A DNA stretch of 62,000 bases from Gnetum montanum (taxonomy: Eukaryota; Streptophyta; Gnetopsida; Gnetales; Gnetaceae): positions 99,752-161,751 of the forward strand of contig MNCI01005871.1 of the NCBI GenBank assembly GCA_015680685.1, in the 5' to 3' direction. Each line of letters opens with the position of its first letter. Position 1 is the first letter of the stretch. The notes below the pieces were generated by a model. It saw only the letters and a list, made by a program, of their open reading frames with translations. It had not been told where the DNA came from and searched no databases. A program made the translations under genes and the position numbers. Below are positions 11,650 through 23,060 of the stretch, piece by piece.

Positions 11650-12170
11650 CACTTGTAATTAGCCACTAGGTGCCCTCTTGTTGGGTGGTTGTTGCATATA
11701 GATAATTTTGCACACATCTTGTTTAGACATATCTATTGCATGCCTTAGTCTCTTCTCATTTGATAGTCTAGATTCTTTGCACGCAATTGCACCCATTATT
11801 GTTGTATGTAATACATGGAACTCTTCGTCTTTGTATGATTCTAGCCTCATCTTCCTTGTAAATTTCTAAGGACAAATCATGAATTCTTAGCTTAACATCC
11901 ACAGTGCTAAGCCAAGATCTTCCCATGATAATTGGAAATTCTCCCTTGTTTTTCCCCACATGAATGACTAGAAAATCAGTAGGTTAAGACCAACCACTGA
12001 TGGTAATAATTACATCATCCACTTGTCCAAGTGGAACTATGATTGACTAGTCCATAGGCTCTAGGAAAATGTTACTTTTTTTTAGTGGTGGTAGGTTTCA
12101 GGCCTGATACATGTCTTAAGATATCAGGTTCACTCTAGACCCAGAATCCAATAAATATTTGAATGGTTTT
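11650..12170 (-). pseudogene. Element A aspartic protease remnant
   Basis: The retroviral-type protease segment of pol. The active-site triad reads LLDSGSRVNL on the - strand near 12155..12125, so the D-S-G is intact here, unlike in B and C. A fold segment follows (GEFPIIMGRSWLSTVDVKLR, 11950..11880) and matches the same region of B and C. Stops around the motif disable the frame. Confidence 0.7.
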
Positions 12171-12421
12171 TTCTTACTATTTGGAGATAGACCAAAGGAC
12201 TTCTTGGATCAATTCTCTTCTATGGGAGAGCCCCTACCTTAATCCAATGAGTTATTTTTTGAGTAAGCATAAAAGTTGTGACATTTGATCATGATGAAGT
12301 TGGAAGCTTGCTATGTTGAGAAGGACTTGATGTAGATGGGGTGGAAGTAGATGTATTCCCCACCTGTTGAGTCTTTTCTAGACTTGTTTTAAAGAATGAT
12401 TGTTTTCTAGGTTGAGACTCA
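12171..12421 (-). pseudogene. Element A gag 3' end (left of copia insertion)
   Basis: This is the low-complexity C-terminal part of gag up to the copia target site. The sequence resumes at 26829 after the insertion. No intact frame is visible. Confidence 0.55.
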
Positions 12422-12426
12422 TAGGT
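12422..12426. other. Target site duplication TAGGT (left) of copia D
   Basis: The 5-base taggt here is repeated at 26824..26828 directly after the other end of element D. It proves that the two halves of D, now 10 kb apart, belong to one insertion into element A. Confidence 0.9.
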
Positions 12427-12692
12427 TGTTGGAGTCATGTGGTGATTAATCTAGATTATTGGGTTATGGGCTAATTTTAGTTATAGAAGGTTTCTTTATG
12501 CATATTTATGTAACATTTTGTAACTCTCTATAACATTCTATAACTCTCTTGTAACTATAATCTGCAAAATATATAATGAAACTCTAATGCAATCGTGAAC
12601 ATGAGAAAATGGGTGATCTTGCTAAACCATGAAAATTCTATGTGTTCTTGTTTTTCTTGTTCTTGTTTTTTCACTTGATTCATTTTCTAACA
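12427..12692 (+). repeat. Copia D 5' LTR
   Basis: It starts tgttggagtcatgtgg and ends attttctaaca, the usual TG...CA ends. It aligns along its length with the two pieces of the 3' LTR (16593..16685 plus 26637..26823). Confidence 0.9.
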
Positions 12693-12695
12693 AAT

Positions 12696-12708
12696 TGGTA
12701 TTAGAGCT
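12696..12708 (+). other. Copia D primer binding site (initiator tRNA-Met type)
   Basis: The sequence tggtattagagc starts 4 bases after the 5' LTR and differs by one transition from the standard tggtatcagagc complementary to the 3' end of plant initiator tRNA-Met. Confidence 0.85.
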
Positions 12709-12734
12709 TGGTTTGCAAAAAATTAGTGGAAGCC

Positions 12735-15700
12735 ATGGCGTCTAAGGATGGGAAAGTCAGTATCGACAAGTTCAATGGGATGGACTTTAGGTTCTAGAAG
12801 ATGCATATAAAAGATTATCTATACTAGAAGAAGTTGCACGAATAGCTGTTGGGGAGGAAGCTAGATCATATGAGCAAAGAGGATTGGGAACTATTAGATC
12901 ACTAGGCTCTTGGGGTGATTCGTTTGACATTATCATGGAATGCTGCATTCAATATTGTCAATGAAAATACTACTCAGGATTTGATGAAGGCCTTATTAGA
13001 TATGTATGTGAAGCTAGCTACCTTGAACAAGGTATATTTGATGCATCAATTATTCAATCTGAGGATGTCTAAAGGTGCATCAGTTATAGATCATATCAAT
13101 GAGTTTAATGTAATCACAAGTTAGTTAGGTTTTGTGGAAATCAACTTTGATGATGAGATCAAAGCATTGATCTTGTTATCATCACTTCATGATAGTTGGT
13201 TTGCAACGGTGACTGCAGTTAGTAGTTCATCAAGAGATCAAAAATTGAAGTTGTTTGGAGTTTAAGATTTGATTCCCAATGAGGATATACGTAGAAGGGA
13301 GTTAGGTGAATCTTTAGGTTTTTCCTTGAGTAATGAAGGTAGAGGTAGAAGTCTTCAGCAGGAACAGAATCAAGGCCATGGAAAACCAAAGTCCAAGGGA
13401 AGAAGTTGATCCAAGGGTTGCAAGAATGTCACCTGTTGGAATTGTGATTAGAAAGGTCACCTTAGAAAATAGTGCATGACACAAAAGAAAGAAAAGAAAA
13501 ATCGGCATGATGATTCAACGAATGTAGTTGCTGAAGAAATTGCTGGTGCCTTAGTTTGTTGTGTGGATAGTGGTATTGAATCTTGGATTCTTGATTTAGG
13601 TGTGTCATTTCACTCTACTCCTTCTAAAGAACTATTTAATAACTATGTTGTTGGGAATTTTGGAAAGGTTTATCTTGCAAATGATGAACCATTGAACATT
13701 GTGGAAAAGGGTGATGTTTATATAAAGATTGCCCACAAAAAGTAACTGAAGTTACAAAATGTTAGGCATGTTCCAGGTTTAAAGAAAAACCTTATTTCTA
13801 TGGGTCAGATAGATGCTAAATGGTACAATACAGTATTTGGAGGTAGATCTTAGAAAATAATTAAAGAAAATTTGATCATTGCTTAGGGAAATAAGGTGGG
13901 AACATTGTACACCACTTCAAAAATAAAAGACATAGTGTCAGTGGTTGATTTAGAATCAATGTCAATGTTGTGGCATTAAAGGTTCGGTTACATGAGTGAA
14001 AAGGGAATGAAGTTGCTAGCCTCACAGGGGAGATTACTGAACTTGAAGTCTATTGATGTTGGTTTATGTAAAGGATGTGTTTATGGGAAGCAAAAAAGAG
14101 TTAGTTTCTCAAAAGCTGGAAGAACATCAAAGCTCAAGAAGTTGGAATTGGTACATACAGATGTATGGGGAACAACCTTAGTGAGTTCCCTTGGTGGCTC
14201 ATGCTATTATGTCATATTCATTGATGATTCCACTAGAAAGGTATGGGTTTAGTTTCTTAAAAATAAATCTTATGTGTTTTCTACATTTAAAAGGTGGAAG
14301 GTAGAAGTGGAGAACCAAACTCATTTGAAATTCAAGTATTTGAGGTCCGATAATGGAGGGGAGTATGATAGTCTAGAGTTCAAGGCTTTTTGTTTTGAGA
14401 ATGGGATCAGAATAATTAAGATGATTCCTAAAACACCAGAGCAGAATGGTGTTGCTGAGAGAATGAACAAGACCTTGAATGAGAGAGCTAGAAGCATGAG
14501 GATATCTTCTGGACTACCAAAGATGTTTTGGGCAGATGGCATCAGCACAGCCACCTATCTCATAAATCGAGGACCTTCAGTTTAATTGGACTTTAAGATA
14601 CATGAGGATAAATGGTTAGGAAAGATAGTAAACTTCTCATATTTAAAAGTTTTTGGTTGTGTATCATATGTGCACTTAAGTTCTAATGTCCAAGATAAAC
14701 TTGATCCTAAAGCTAAGAAATGTTATTTTATTGGCTATGGTTCTAATGATTTTGGTTATTATTTTTGGGATGATCAAAATAGAAAACTTATAAGGGATAG
14801 AGATGTCACTTTTAATGAACATGTAGTGTATAAGGATAGGTCCAGATCAAAATCAAACAATGCAAGAAAGAAGGAAAAGGAAAGTGAGAAGGCTGAATTG
14901 GAAGAGATATTTGAGAGGGATGTATCTGGAAGGATTCAAGAAAATCTTGAAAATAGGATAGTTGAAGATGAAGCTAAAGTTAAGTTAGAAATAGTTACAC
15001 CAGAGCCTAAATTGAGAAGGTCTGCTAGAACACTAAAGCCTAGAGATAGGTAATGTCCCTCGTTACATTATTTACTTTTGATTGATGTTGGAGAACTAGA
15101 ATGTTTTAATGAAGCAATGTAGGTGATAAATCATGTTAAGTGGGAGTTGGCTATGAGAGATGAGATGAAGTCACTTCAAAAGAATATGACATAGACATTA
15201 ACTAAGTTGCCAGAAGGAAAGAGGACATTGCAAAATAAGTGGTTGTACAGGGTCAAGGAAGAACATGATGGCAGCAAAAGATACAAGGGTCAACTATTCC
15301 AGAAGTTGAAGGGTCAACCATTATGGAAATTGAAGGGTTGATCATTACAGAAGTTGAAGGGTCAGTTGTTACAGAAGTTGAAGAAGAGCTTGTATGGATT
15401 GAAATAGGCTCCTAGGCAGTGGTACAAGAAATTTGATTAGTTCATGTTTAATGCTGGTCTTACAAGATGTGAGATGGATCATTGTTGCTACATAAGGAAG
15501 TTTAATGACTACTACATTATTTTGCTCTTGTATGTTGATGACGTGCTTGTTATAGGGTTCAGTTTATAGGCAATAGATAAACTAAAGCAACAATTGACAA
15601 AGGAATTTGAGATAAAAGAATTGGGACTAGCCAAGTAGATACTTGGGATGAGAATTAGTAGAACCAAATCTTAATGGATTCTTAACTTACCTTAGGAAAA

Positions 15701-16493
15701 GTATTTAGAGAAAGTGCTTAGTAGGTTTAACATTCAAGATGCAAAGACTAGATGCACTCCATTGGGAAGACACTTCATTCTTAGTAAGAATTAGCCACTA
15801 AGGATAAAAGAAGAATGTGATCAGATGTCTAGAATACCATATGGTTCAGTTTTTAGAAGTTTGATGTATGCTATGATCTATGCCAAACCCAACATAGCAC
15901 ATGTAGTGGGAGTTGTTAGTAGGTTCATGTTTGAACCAGGAAGGGAGCATTGGGAAGCTATAAAGTGGCTCTTAAGATATCTAAAAGGAACTTAAGGTAT
16001 GACACTTTGTTTTAAAAGAAGTAGCATTACTCTATAGGGTTCTTCTAATGTAGATTTGGGAGGCTATTTGGATAGCAAGAAGAGCACCACTAGTTATATT
16101 TTCATTGTGGGTAGTACTGTTATGAGTTGGATGTCTTAACTTTAGAAGAGTGTTGCTCTTTCGACCATAAAAGTAGAATATAAGGCTATATTAGAAGCTA
16201 GAAAGGAGATTATTTGGTCGAAGGATCTTCTAAGAGAGTTGGGTAAGACATAGGATAACAACGGGCTTTTCAGCGATAGTCAGAGTGCCATACATTTGGC
16301 TAGAGATCTAGTTTTTCATTCCAGATCTAAACACATTCAGCTAAGGTATCATCATAACCATGTGTTGATAAATGATGGGACATTATTGCTGAGGAAGATT
16401 CCTAGGTCAAAGAACCTTGCAGACATGTTGACCAAGGTGGTCACCACTGCTAAGTTGAGGCTCTACATGATCTTAGCAAGCCTCCATGGATAG
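12735..16493 (+). pseudogene. Copia D gag-pol polyprotein, degraded
   Basis: The frame begins MASKDGKVSIDKFNGMDF and ends KLRLYMILASLHG before TAG at 16491. Recognisable parts in order are: gag (12735..13400), including QDLMKALLDMYVKLA; a CCHC knuckle CWNCD.KGHLRK.C (13436..13477); protease with WILDLGVSFHSTP at 13580, where the usual D-S/T-G is DLG; the GAG-pre-integrase segment (13970..14100); integrase with HTDVWG (14152), LRSDNGGEY (14341) and PEQNGVAERMNKTL (14438); reverse transcriptase, lacking its core, with LLYVDDVLVIG at 15525; and RNase H ending with the SKHIQLRYHH segment (16327). It is similar to Tnt1/Tork-type elements. In-frame stops are mainly TAG where family members have Gln or Trp. 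It is inactive. Confidence 0.88.
15287..15382 (+). repeat. Four tandem 24-bp units replacing the RT core of copia D
   Basis: Four consecutive 24-base units of the type gggtcaaccattacagaagt plus tgaa start at 15287, 15311, 15335 and 15359. They follow the RT motif EHDGSKRYK and precede KKSLYGLK.APRQWYKKFD. In normal copia RT about 90-100 residues separate these two motifs. The array keeps the frame and would encode KLKGQ-type repeats apart from one stop. Confidence 0.85.
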
Positions 16494-16580
16494 TGATGAG
16501 GAGGCATCGCACTAGGAGTTGATGATGTACGTGGGAGAAGTAAGGTTGCAAGAGCCTTTTTTTTTTCTTAGATCAATCTC

Positions 16581-16592
16581 CAAGTGGGAGAT
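16581..16592 (+). other. Copia D polypurine tract
   Basis: The sequence caagtgggagat abuts the 3' LTR at 16593, the classic copia polypurine tract for plus-strand priming. Confidence 0.85.
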
Positions 16593-16685
16593 TGTTGAAG
16601 TCATGTGGCGATTGATCTAGATTATTGGGTCATGGGCCAGTTTCAATTATGGATGGTTTCTTTATGCATATTTATGTAATGTTAT
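16593..16685 (+). repeat. Copia D 3' LTR, first part
   Basis: The first 93 bases of the 3' LTR, ending with gttat, the target duplicated by insertion of element B. The LTR resumes at 26637/26642. Confidence 0.92.
16681..16685. other. Target site duplication GTTAT (left) of gypsy B
   Basis: gttat is repeated at 26637..26641 immediately after the right LTR of B. The flanking sequence on both sides is the interrupted copia LTR. Confidence 0.92.
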
Positions 16686-17498
16686 TGATGAGTGGCGATG
16701 TACCCCTACACTCAACCATACAAATACGAGCATGCACGCACGATCCGGTCGAACTCCAAGGACTAAATGCTTGTGCACCTTATGGAACACTTAAGATTAA
16801 TCAATTGTTATCTCCCAAACATACTTGTATTTGTCACAGTTGTATGGTTAAGTAAGTTTGAGGTATGTGAGTTTTATGTCTTTTATCTTTTTATCGCCTA
16901 TGCTAAGAGGTGAAGGGTGAAGAGACTAAGTAACTAACTTTTGCTAACTAAGCTTTAATCATCCTAGCATCAGTATCCGTTCCCACTTGCTGTTCACACC
17001 CTGAACCAATGTAATGCTGCTAGGATTACCAAACGCTATTCGTTACTGGATTACCAAGCGTAGCACACGTGCTCGAAGCGGTTGTACTGAATGCACTTAA
17101 CTAGGAGTTGAGGGTTGAGAGAGGTTAATTATCTAAGAAAGCATTTAAGCATTTAACATTAATTAATTCCTATTTAGCTTAGTCCATGCACTACAAGGTT
17201 TATCATAAAGTTCATCTTTATTTTCGTACAAAAATGTGTGCTCAGGTACAATTTTCTTGAATAAAGATCCGCTCACTTTGAGACTCCTATTGCGGGCACA
17301 TGGAAATTATTCTATCTCTAGAATGGTAAAACTACCAGAGTTTAGCTAAGGGTCTAGATCTAGATGGGAAAACAAGGGAGAGCCACCTCTTATTTATCGA
17401 ACTGGTGACAGGCTGCGATATTGTGTACACGATATCGTAGGGGCCGACACGATATCGTATACGCAATATCGCGGCCCACGTGATATCGCATCCCATCA
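16686..17498 (-). repeat. Element B left (3') LTR
   Basis: It starts tgatgagtgg and ends gcatcccatca. It holds the conserved (A)ATAAA signal (rc of tttatt at about 17217) and clustered GATATC dyads in the last 100 bases. The TATA box position reads tatttatc, a mutated form of tatttata in the partner LTR. Confidence 0.92.
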
Positions 17499-17513
17499 TA
17501 CCCCCATGACTGA
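17499..17513 (-). other. Element B polypurine tract
   Basis: On the - strand this reads cagtcatgggggta directly against the 3' LTR. C has the same sequence at 29166. Confidence 0.75.
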
Positions 17514-19420
17514 ATGAAAACTCATTCTTGAGTTCCTTACAAAATATTGGGAAGGTATGGGATTACTGACTTGAATGATACTAATGGTGAATGGGGTGAC
17601 ATGTGAACGAATCATCATTACAAAACATGACAAAATTTAGTGTTCACAACAACAAGAGTGAACACTATACATATTGGACATCCAGCCTTATTTGGCAGCT
17701 AGAATAGAAGAGAGAAGAGAGAGAGAAAAGAAGAAGTCTATTGTTGCCAACGCCAAGATTACGCCTTTCGTTGTTCGTCCGTAAGCGCACCATCAATCTT
17801 GTTCCTTGCATAACTGCTTCAGCACTAGTCCATTCCAAGTGTTTCCTCCAGAGCCAATCCGTTGTTGTATGATTGCCATCTGCACACACAACACAGTTTT
17901 ATATATTAGCAAGGATAAATGAATCACAATGCAGTTGATACCTTACTTCGGTGTAAGGTCCATTGGCTGAGTTTTGTTATGGCTAATGCAGATCTAGAGA
18001 TATAATATTGGTCACTACTCGAGGTGTAGGGGTTAGGAGAAAATCGAAAAAATTGGACCAGGGCCCCCATGATTGAGAGCGAACCTCCAGTAATGATAGA
18101 ATGGAAAAAGATAAGGAATAAGAACAATGGAGAAAAAGAAACAATAGCAATGCCAATAAAATGGATGTTAAGGATGGAGGTGAACAAAACAAAATAAATG
18201 GTGATTGCAAAAATGTTTAAGAGAAAGAAATTAATGGATGCACCAAATAGGAATGTCAGTGGATCCTCCCCAAAGTAGGCTCATGCCCTGAATGCCCTGA
18301 AAATCCCACATTTAAAGAGTCCGTAGGCTCTAGAAATGTCACTTGGAAGCAAGAGTTTACCAAAAAGAAAATAATGCATCAACCAAAATATGAACTACGG
18401 ATACAATAGGCAATGAGGTAGAAAAATGGAGAAAGAATAATGAGGAGAAGAGAATGGAATGGAATCTCAAGAACAAGGTGGTGTATAGCCCCTTGTGTAT
18501 TGATGGTTAATGTGACTTAGTAAATCCTATTCCAAATTCGGCCTTAAACCAACCACATTCAAATACTTCGCATTAATGCACTTGGCCAATCCATCCACTC
18601 GAAGTAACAAGAATGTGTTCACCAAAGAGCCACCACCATTCCGACAAAATGAAAGAGGAGAAAGTAGGAAGCGAGAAGGGCCTTTGTTAGAGGGAACATG
18701 TTTATTTTAGTTCCATAACCAGTGCTTGTAGCCCAAATGATTATTTTGTCTAAGGGATGTGCTTGTAGCCCAAATGATTTTTTTTGTGTGTGTGAGAACT
18801 ACATCATGCAAAGACTTATTATTTTTATTTTCTCAGCTTCCCAATAATGTGGCGACATTGGAATGGTAAGAAGACTCAAGAAGAAAACATCCAAGCACCC
18901 AAGAGAATGCCAGCATAAGTGCATCAAATCCCCTTGAAGTCACACCCTTTTCAATTCTTAAGTGCTTCCTTAGTTTGAGAAATGCTCAGTCACTGATTCG
19001 TTGATAGTTCTTATTGTTTAAGGAAGGGGACTATACAGTTCCAAGCTAAGAGAGACCATAGAAATTTATGGACGTATAGATGAAGTGGACTCATTGCCTG
19101 TTATATCAAAAGAACCATACCTTAGTATCAACATCATAACTGAAAGGTAAAAACCAAACATTAGCAATCAATTGAATATAGTTCCTACCACCATCACAGC
19201 ACTTATTAGGTGACAAATCAAACAAAATAATCAAATACATAAAGAAATGAAAAAGTATAATGATGTTGTAAAACAAAAACAAGAAAAGTTAAAGAAATTT
19301 GTAAAAAAAAATGTGTAAAATAAAAACTTAAAAAGAAACTGAGGGCTGTGATTGATTAGCACAGGTGGCCATCTCCCCCATGACTGAGTTGGAAGGGAGA
19401 GATCTAAAATAATGAGCGAG
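17514..19420. other. Element B 3' untranslated region
   Basis: No coding frame is recognised. The block 17640..17900, with an AG-rich run and the segment around cctccagagccaatcc, is strongly similar to 29340..29590 in C. An A-rich loose repeat lies at 19210..19330 next to the integrase end. Confidence 0.6.
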
Positions 19421-19421
19421 G

Positions 19422-20660
19422 TCATCCTCTCTCAAAGGTATTATGTGCACCAGCTATTCTAAGTTCATGGAAGGATTTGGTTTGTTGTATGTTGACCAAT
19501 AATCTCCTGTCGGGGCTTTTGGGTTTGTATATGGTCATGGCTCCTGAGGGAAAGGTTGTGTGGATGATGTAAGGTCCTTCCCACAATATTTGAAATTTCA
19601 TGCGTTGGGGCACATGTGTGGGGTTCCAATAAAAGACCTTATCTCTTGGTTGGTACTTAACCTTTTGAATTTTTAAGTCATGATGTTGTTTGTTATGTGC
19701 CTTGTGTAACTCATTTGATGATAGGGCAACTAATCGATTTTCGTCTAGCACGTTTAGAGTTGCCACTCTTTGTTTTTGTGCTAGATCAAGGTCAATGTGG
19801 AGGTCACATGCCATGGACAGTGTACGAAGCTCAGTTTGAATTGGACGCTTTGGGAGTTCTCCGTACACTAACTCATCGGGAGAGTAGCTTGTAGGGAGTT
19901 TCCCAAGTGGAGCAATATGCCTAGAGAGCATCGTTCAGTTTAGTGCTCCAATCTTGCCTATATTTGCTAATTGTCCTTGTTAATATTCTAGTAATCTCCT
20001 GATTAGTGACCTCGGCTTGGCCATTAGCTTGGGGGTGATAAGGTGTAGTCAATTTATGTTCAACCCCTAAGCGTTGCATCAATTTTCGAAAGGTTGCACC
20101 TGTAAAGTGCGTTCCATTATCCGAGATAAGTGCACACAACACACCAAACCTATTTATGACTTGTTGTTGTACAAATCATGCAACTGTAGACAATGTGCAG
20201 TCTGTTACAGCAGCTGCTTCAGCCCATTTTGTTAGATAGTCAACAGCAATAATGATATAAGCTTTTCCATTGGACATTGGTGTAATGGGCCCCATAAAGT
20301 CTATTCCCTAAATGTCGAAGGGTTCCAAAGGTTGAATCCATTGTTGCGGACCCTCCATTCTAGCATTCATTCCTCCATCATGTTGACAGCACTCATAGGA
20401 ATGGAAAAAATGATTGGCATCTCAAAATAGTGTTGGCCAGTAATATCCTTCAAGCAGGATCTTAATAGCTGTTCATCTCCCTGCATAGTGACCCCCACAA
20501 GGGCCCTCATGAGCATCCTGGAGAACTCTTAGTTGGTCCACATTGGGCACACACCATCGAACCAAGCCATTAGGATAGACTTTGTAAAGTTGTCCTTTGA
20601 TCTCCATGAAGTACTTGGTTCTGTGAAGAAACTGTTGTTTCTTCCTAAAGTCCAACCCCT
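19422..20660 (-). pseudogene. Element B integrase remnant
   Basis: The - strand reads the zinc-binding side HEGPCGGHYAGR (20490..20460), then the core start .GIDFMGPI with the first Asp but a TAG in place of the Trp codon before it (about 20310). Next come LISDNGTHFTGATF and YHPQANGQAEVTNQEI (20142..19921, second Asp and Glu). The 169-codon open C-terminal part (19931..19422) has LPTSYSPDELVYGELP and WEGPYIIHTTFPSGAM. It integrates cDNA in active relatives. Stops between the open segments inactivate it. Confidence 0.85.
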
Positions 20661-22130
20661 ATGGTGTTTGTTGGGAAAGGAGATAGGTGAGAATGCTGCT
20701 GTACCAATTCATTCCCATGGGTTGATTATTCACTACACCAGCAAAGAGGGCCTCGTCGGGAAAATGATCAGATATGGTGTATTCATCCTCTTTGTTGTCC
20801 CAGTGCAACCGAGATAAATGATCTGCAACTACGTTCTCGGTGCCCTTTCGATCTATCATCATTAGATTGAACTCCTGTAGGATTACCAGCCAACGTATGA
20901 TACGAGGGCTAACCATTGGCTTATTCATGAGGAACCTAATTGCACTATGATCCATATGAATGTACACTTTGTAGCCTAACACATAGTGCCTAAACTTGTC
21001 TAGTGCAAACACTACAGTCATTAATTCTTTTTCTGTAGTTGTATAGTTAAGTTGTGCACCAGTGATACTCTTACTTGCACAATGAATGTAATAAGGGCAT
21101 TTTTGTTCATCTAACTATGTTAGTACAGCTCCTAAGAAATAATTGGATGCGTCAATCATTATATGGAATGGTCTAGACTAGTCAGGGGCTTGTAGAATGG
21201 GAGTTTCTATAAGCCTTTATTTCAAAGTTTGGAATGCTCGTTCACATTCCCTGGTCCATTCGAATGGTGGATCCTTCTTTGTTAGTTCTATCAATGGTTT
21301 GGCAATCTTGGAGAAGTTCTTAATGAATCTTCGATAGTAGCCAGTGTGTCCAAGGAATGATCGAATGTCTTTCACAGTTTTCGGTTGTCGGGTGATTCCT
21401 TGGATGACCAGAACTTTCTCTAGGTCTACCTCTATTCCTTAATGTGAAATTTTAGCCCAAGTACTACACCCTCTTCGACCATCAAATGGCTTTTCTGCCA
21501 GTTGAGCCCTAAGTTGGTTTCTACACATCATTTTAGCACTTGCTCTAATCGGTCCAGGGCTTGATCAAAGCTTGTCCCATAAGTGGAGAAGTCATCCATG
21601 AAGACTTCTACTCCATTTCCGATCTGTTGTTGGAATATGCTTAGAACTAAACGTTGAAACGTGGCAAGAGCATTGCACAAGACAAATGGCATTTTTTTTA
21701 TATGAAAATATTCCCTAAGGACTGGTGAACGTTGTTTTGGCTTGATCTTCTGGTGCTATCCGTATTTGATTATATCCACTATACCCATCTAGAAAACTAT
21801 AATAGCAATGGAGTGCTATAGTGTCCAAGACTTGGTCAATGAATGACAATGGGAAATGATCCTTGAATGTTGTCATGTTTAGCAGCCTAAAATCTATACA
21901 CACCCTCCATTTACCTCCCTTCTTAGGCACGATCACTAGAGGGATAACCCATTCACTATCAGTAATGGAATATATGAATCCAGCCTTAAGAAGCTGTTCT
22001 ACCTCTTCTTATACTATTTGTTTCAATTTTGGGTTCAATCGCCTCTGTGGTTGTTTTCGAGGTTTCATGGAGGGGTCCATGTAAATCCTATGCTGGCATA
22101 TCCTAGGGTCTATTCCAATTAACTCAGGGT
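20659..22130 (-). pseudogene. Element B reverse transcriptase / RNase H remnant
   Basis: RT motifs on the - strand are PKKGGKWRVCIDFRLLN (21930..21880), DHFPLSFIDQVLDTI, SFLDGYSGYNQI, and the catalytic GVEVFMDDFST (about 21612..21584). RNase H follows, with VFALDKFRHYVLGYKVYIHM and DHSAIRFLMNKP (21021..20900). The DHFPLxFxDQ and FMDDF combination is typical of Athila-like gypsy elements. In-frame stops divide the frame. Confidence 0.88.
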
Positions 22131-22524
22131 ATCACCAGGCAAAGGCTTTTGACCACTTGTTTATTACTTTTAGCAGTCTTTCTTTTTGTTTGGGGAAAAT
22201 TTTTGTGTTGATGATTACCGGTTTTCCATTTTCAAGGGTCATATACTCCTGACCAGTGGGCAATGGTTTGAAATCAAGGGGCTCTTATTTAAATCTCTCA
22301 GGAATTTCCAACTTCCCCTAGTTGATGTTTTCGAGGCTAAGGTTTGGAAGTTAGCAACGGACTTGCTCAAGTGTGTTTGTGCTTTCAATATAAGCACTAG
22401 TTATTCCCTCAGTCAATTCCATTCATGTTATCGAATTACTCTCTTGATCAGCTATCAACCACAGGGTGTCCTTTTGTCATGGGGCTGCTGCATACAAGCA
22501 CCTTTGTATATTAATTTCTTGTGC

Positions 22525-23060
22525 TCACTGATCGCATGCAGGTAATGCTAAACTTCGCATAATCCATGATTTCTGCACGTAATGCCACCCTGTGTCATTG
22601 TATGCGATGCATGGAATTTTCTTCTTCTCGATCTTTCCAAAAGTGTTTTTCTTGGATATTTCCAGGGAAAGATCACAGATTCTTAGGCGTGCATCTATAG
22701 TGCTCATCCATGCTCTTCCCATTATAATTGGGAAGTCCCCCTTACTGTTGTTTACTTGTATCACTAGGAAAACAGCTAGATATGACCAACCACTCATAAT
22801 GGTGATGATGTCCTCCACCAATCCCAAAGGGACAATGATGGACTAGTCGGCCAGCTCTAGTCAAATATTACTCTTCCTTAGTGGAGGCAGGTTCCAGGCT
22901 TTGTACATCTTCTGTGATATTAAGTTGAGTCCAGAAGAGCTTTACATGGTTCATTCCCAGCGACTTGGAGGTAGATTAGAGGACTTCTAGGATCAGAGAA
23001 TTTCCTGGGAAGGTGGCCCACCTTGATCCAGTTAGTGACAGTATTTGTTAACATAATTGT
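22525..23060 (-). pseudogene. Element B protease remnant with active-site deletion
   Basis: It contains SPLIYLQVAGNEPCKALLDST and then GWSYLAVFLVIQ and GDFPIIMGRAWMSTIDARLR, in the order of the aspartic protease of A and C. Compared with C, about 13 bases are missing right after LLDS (near 22930), between two tcaa repeats. This removes the catalytic loop and shifts the frame. Confidence 0.7.
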
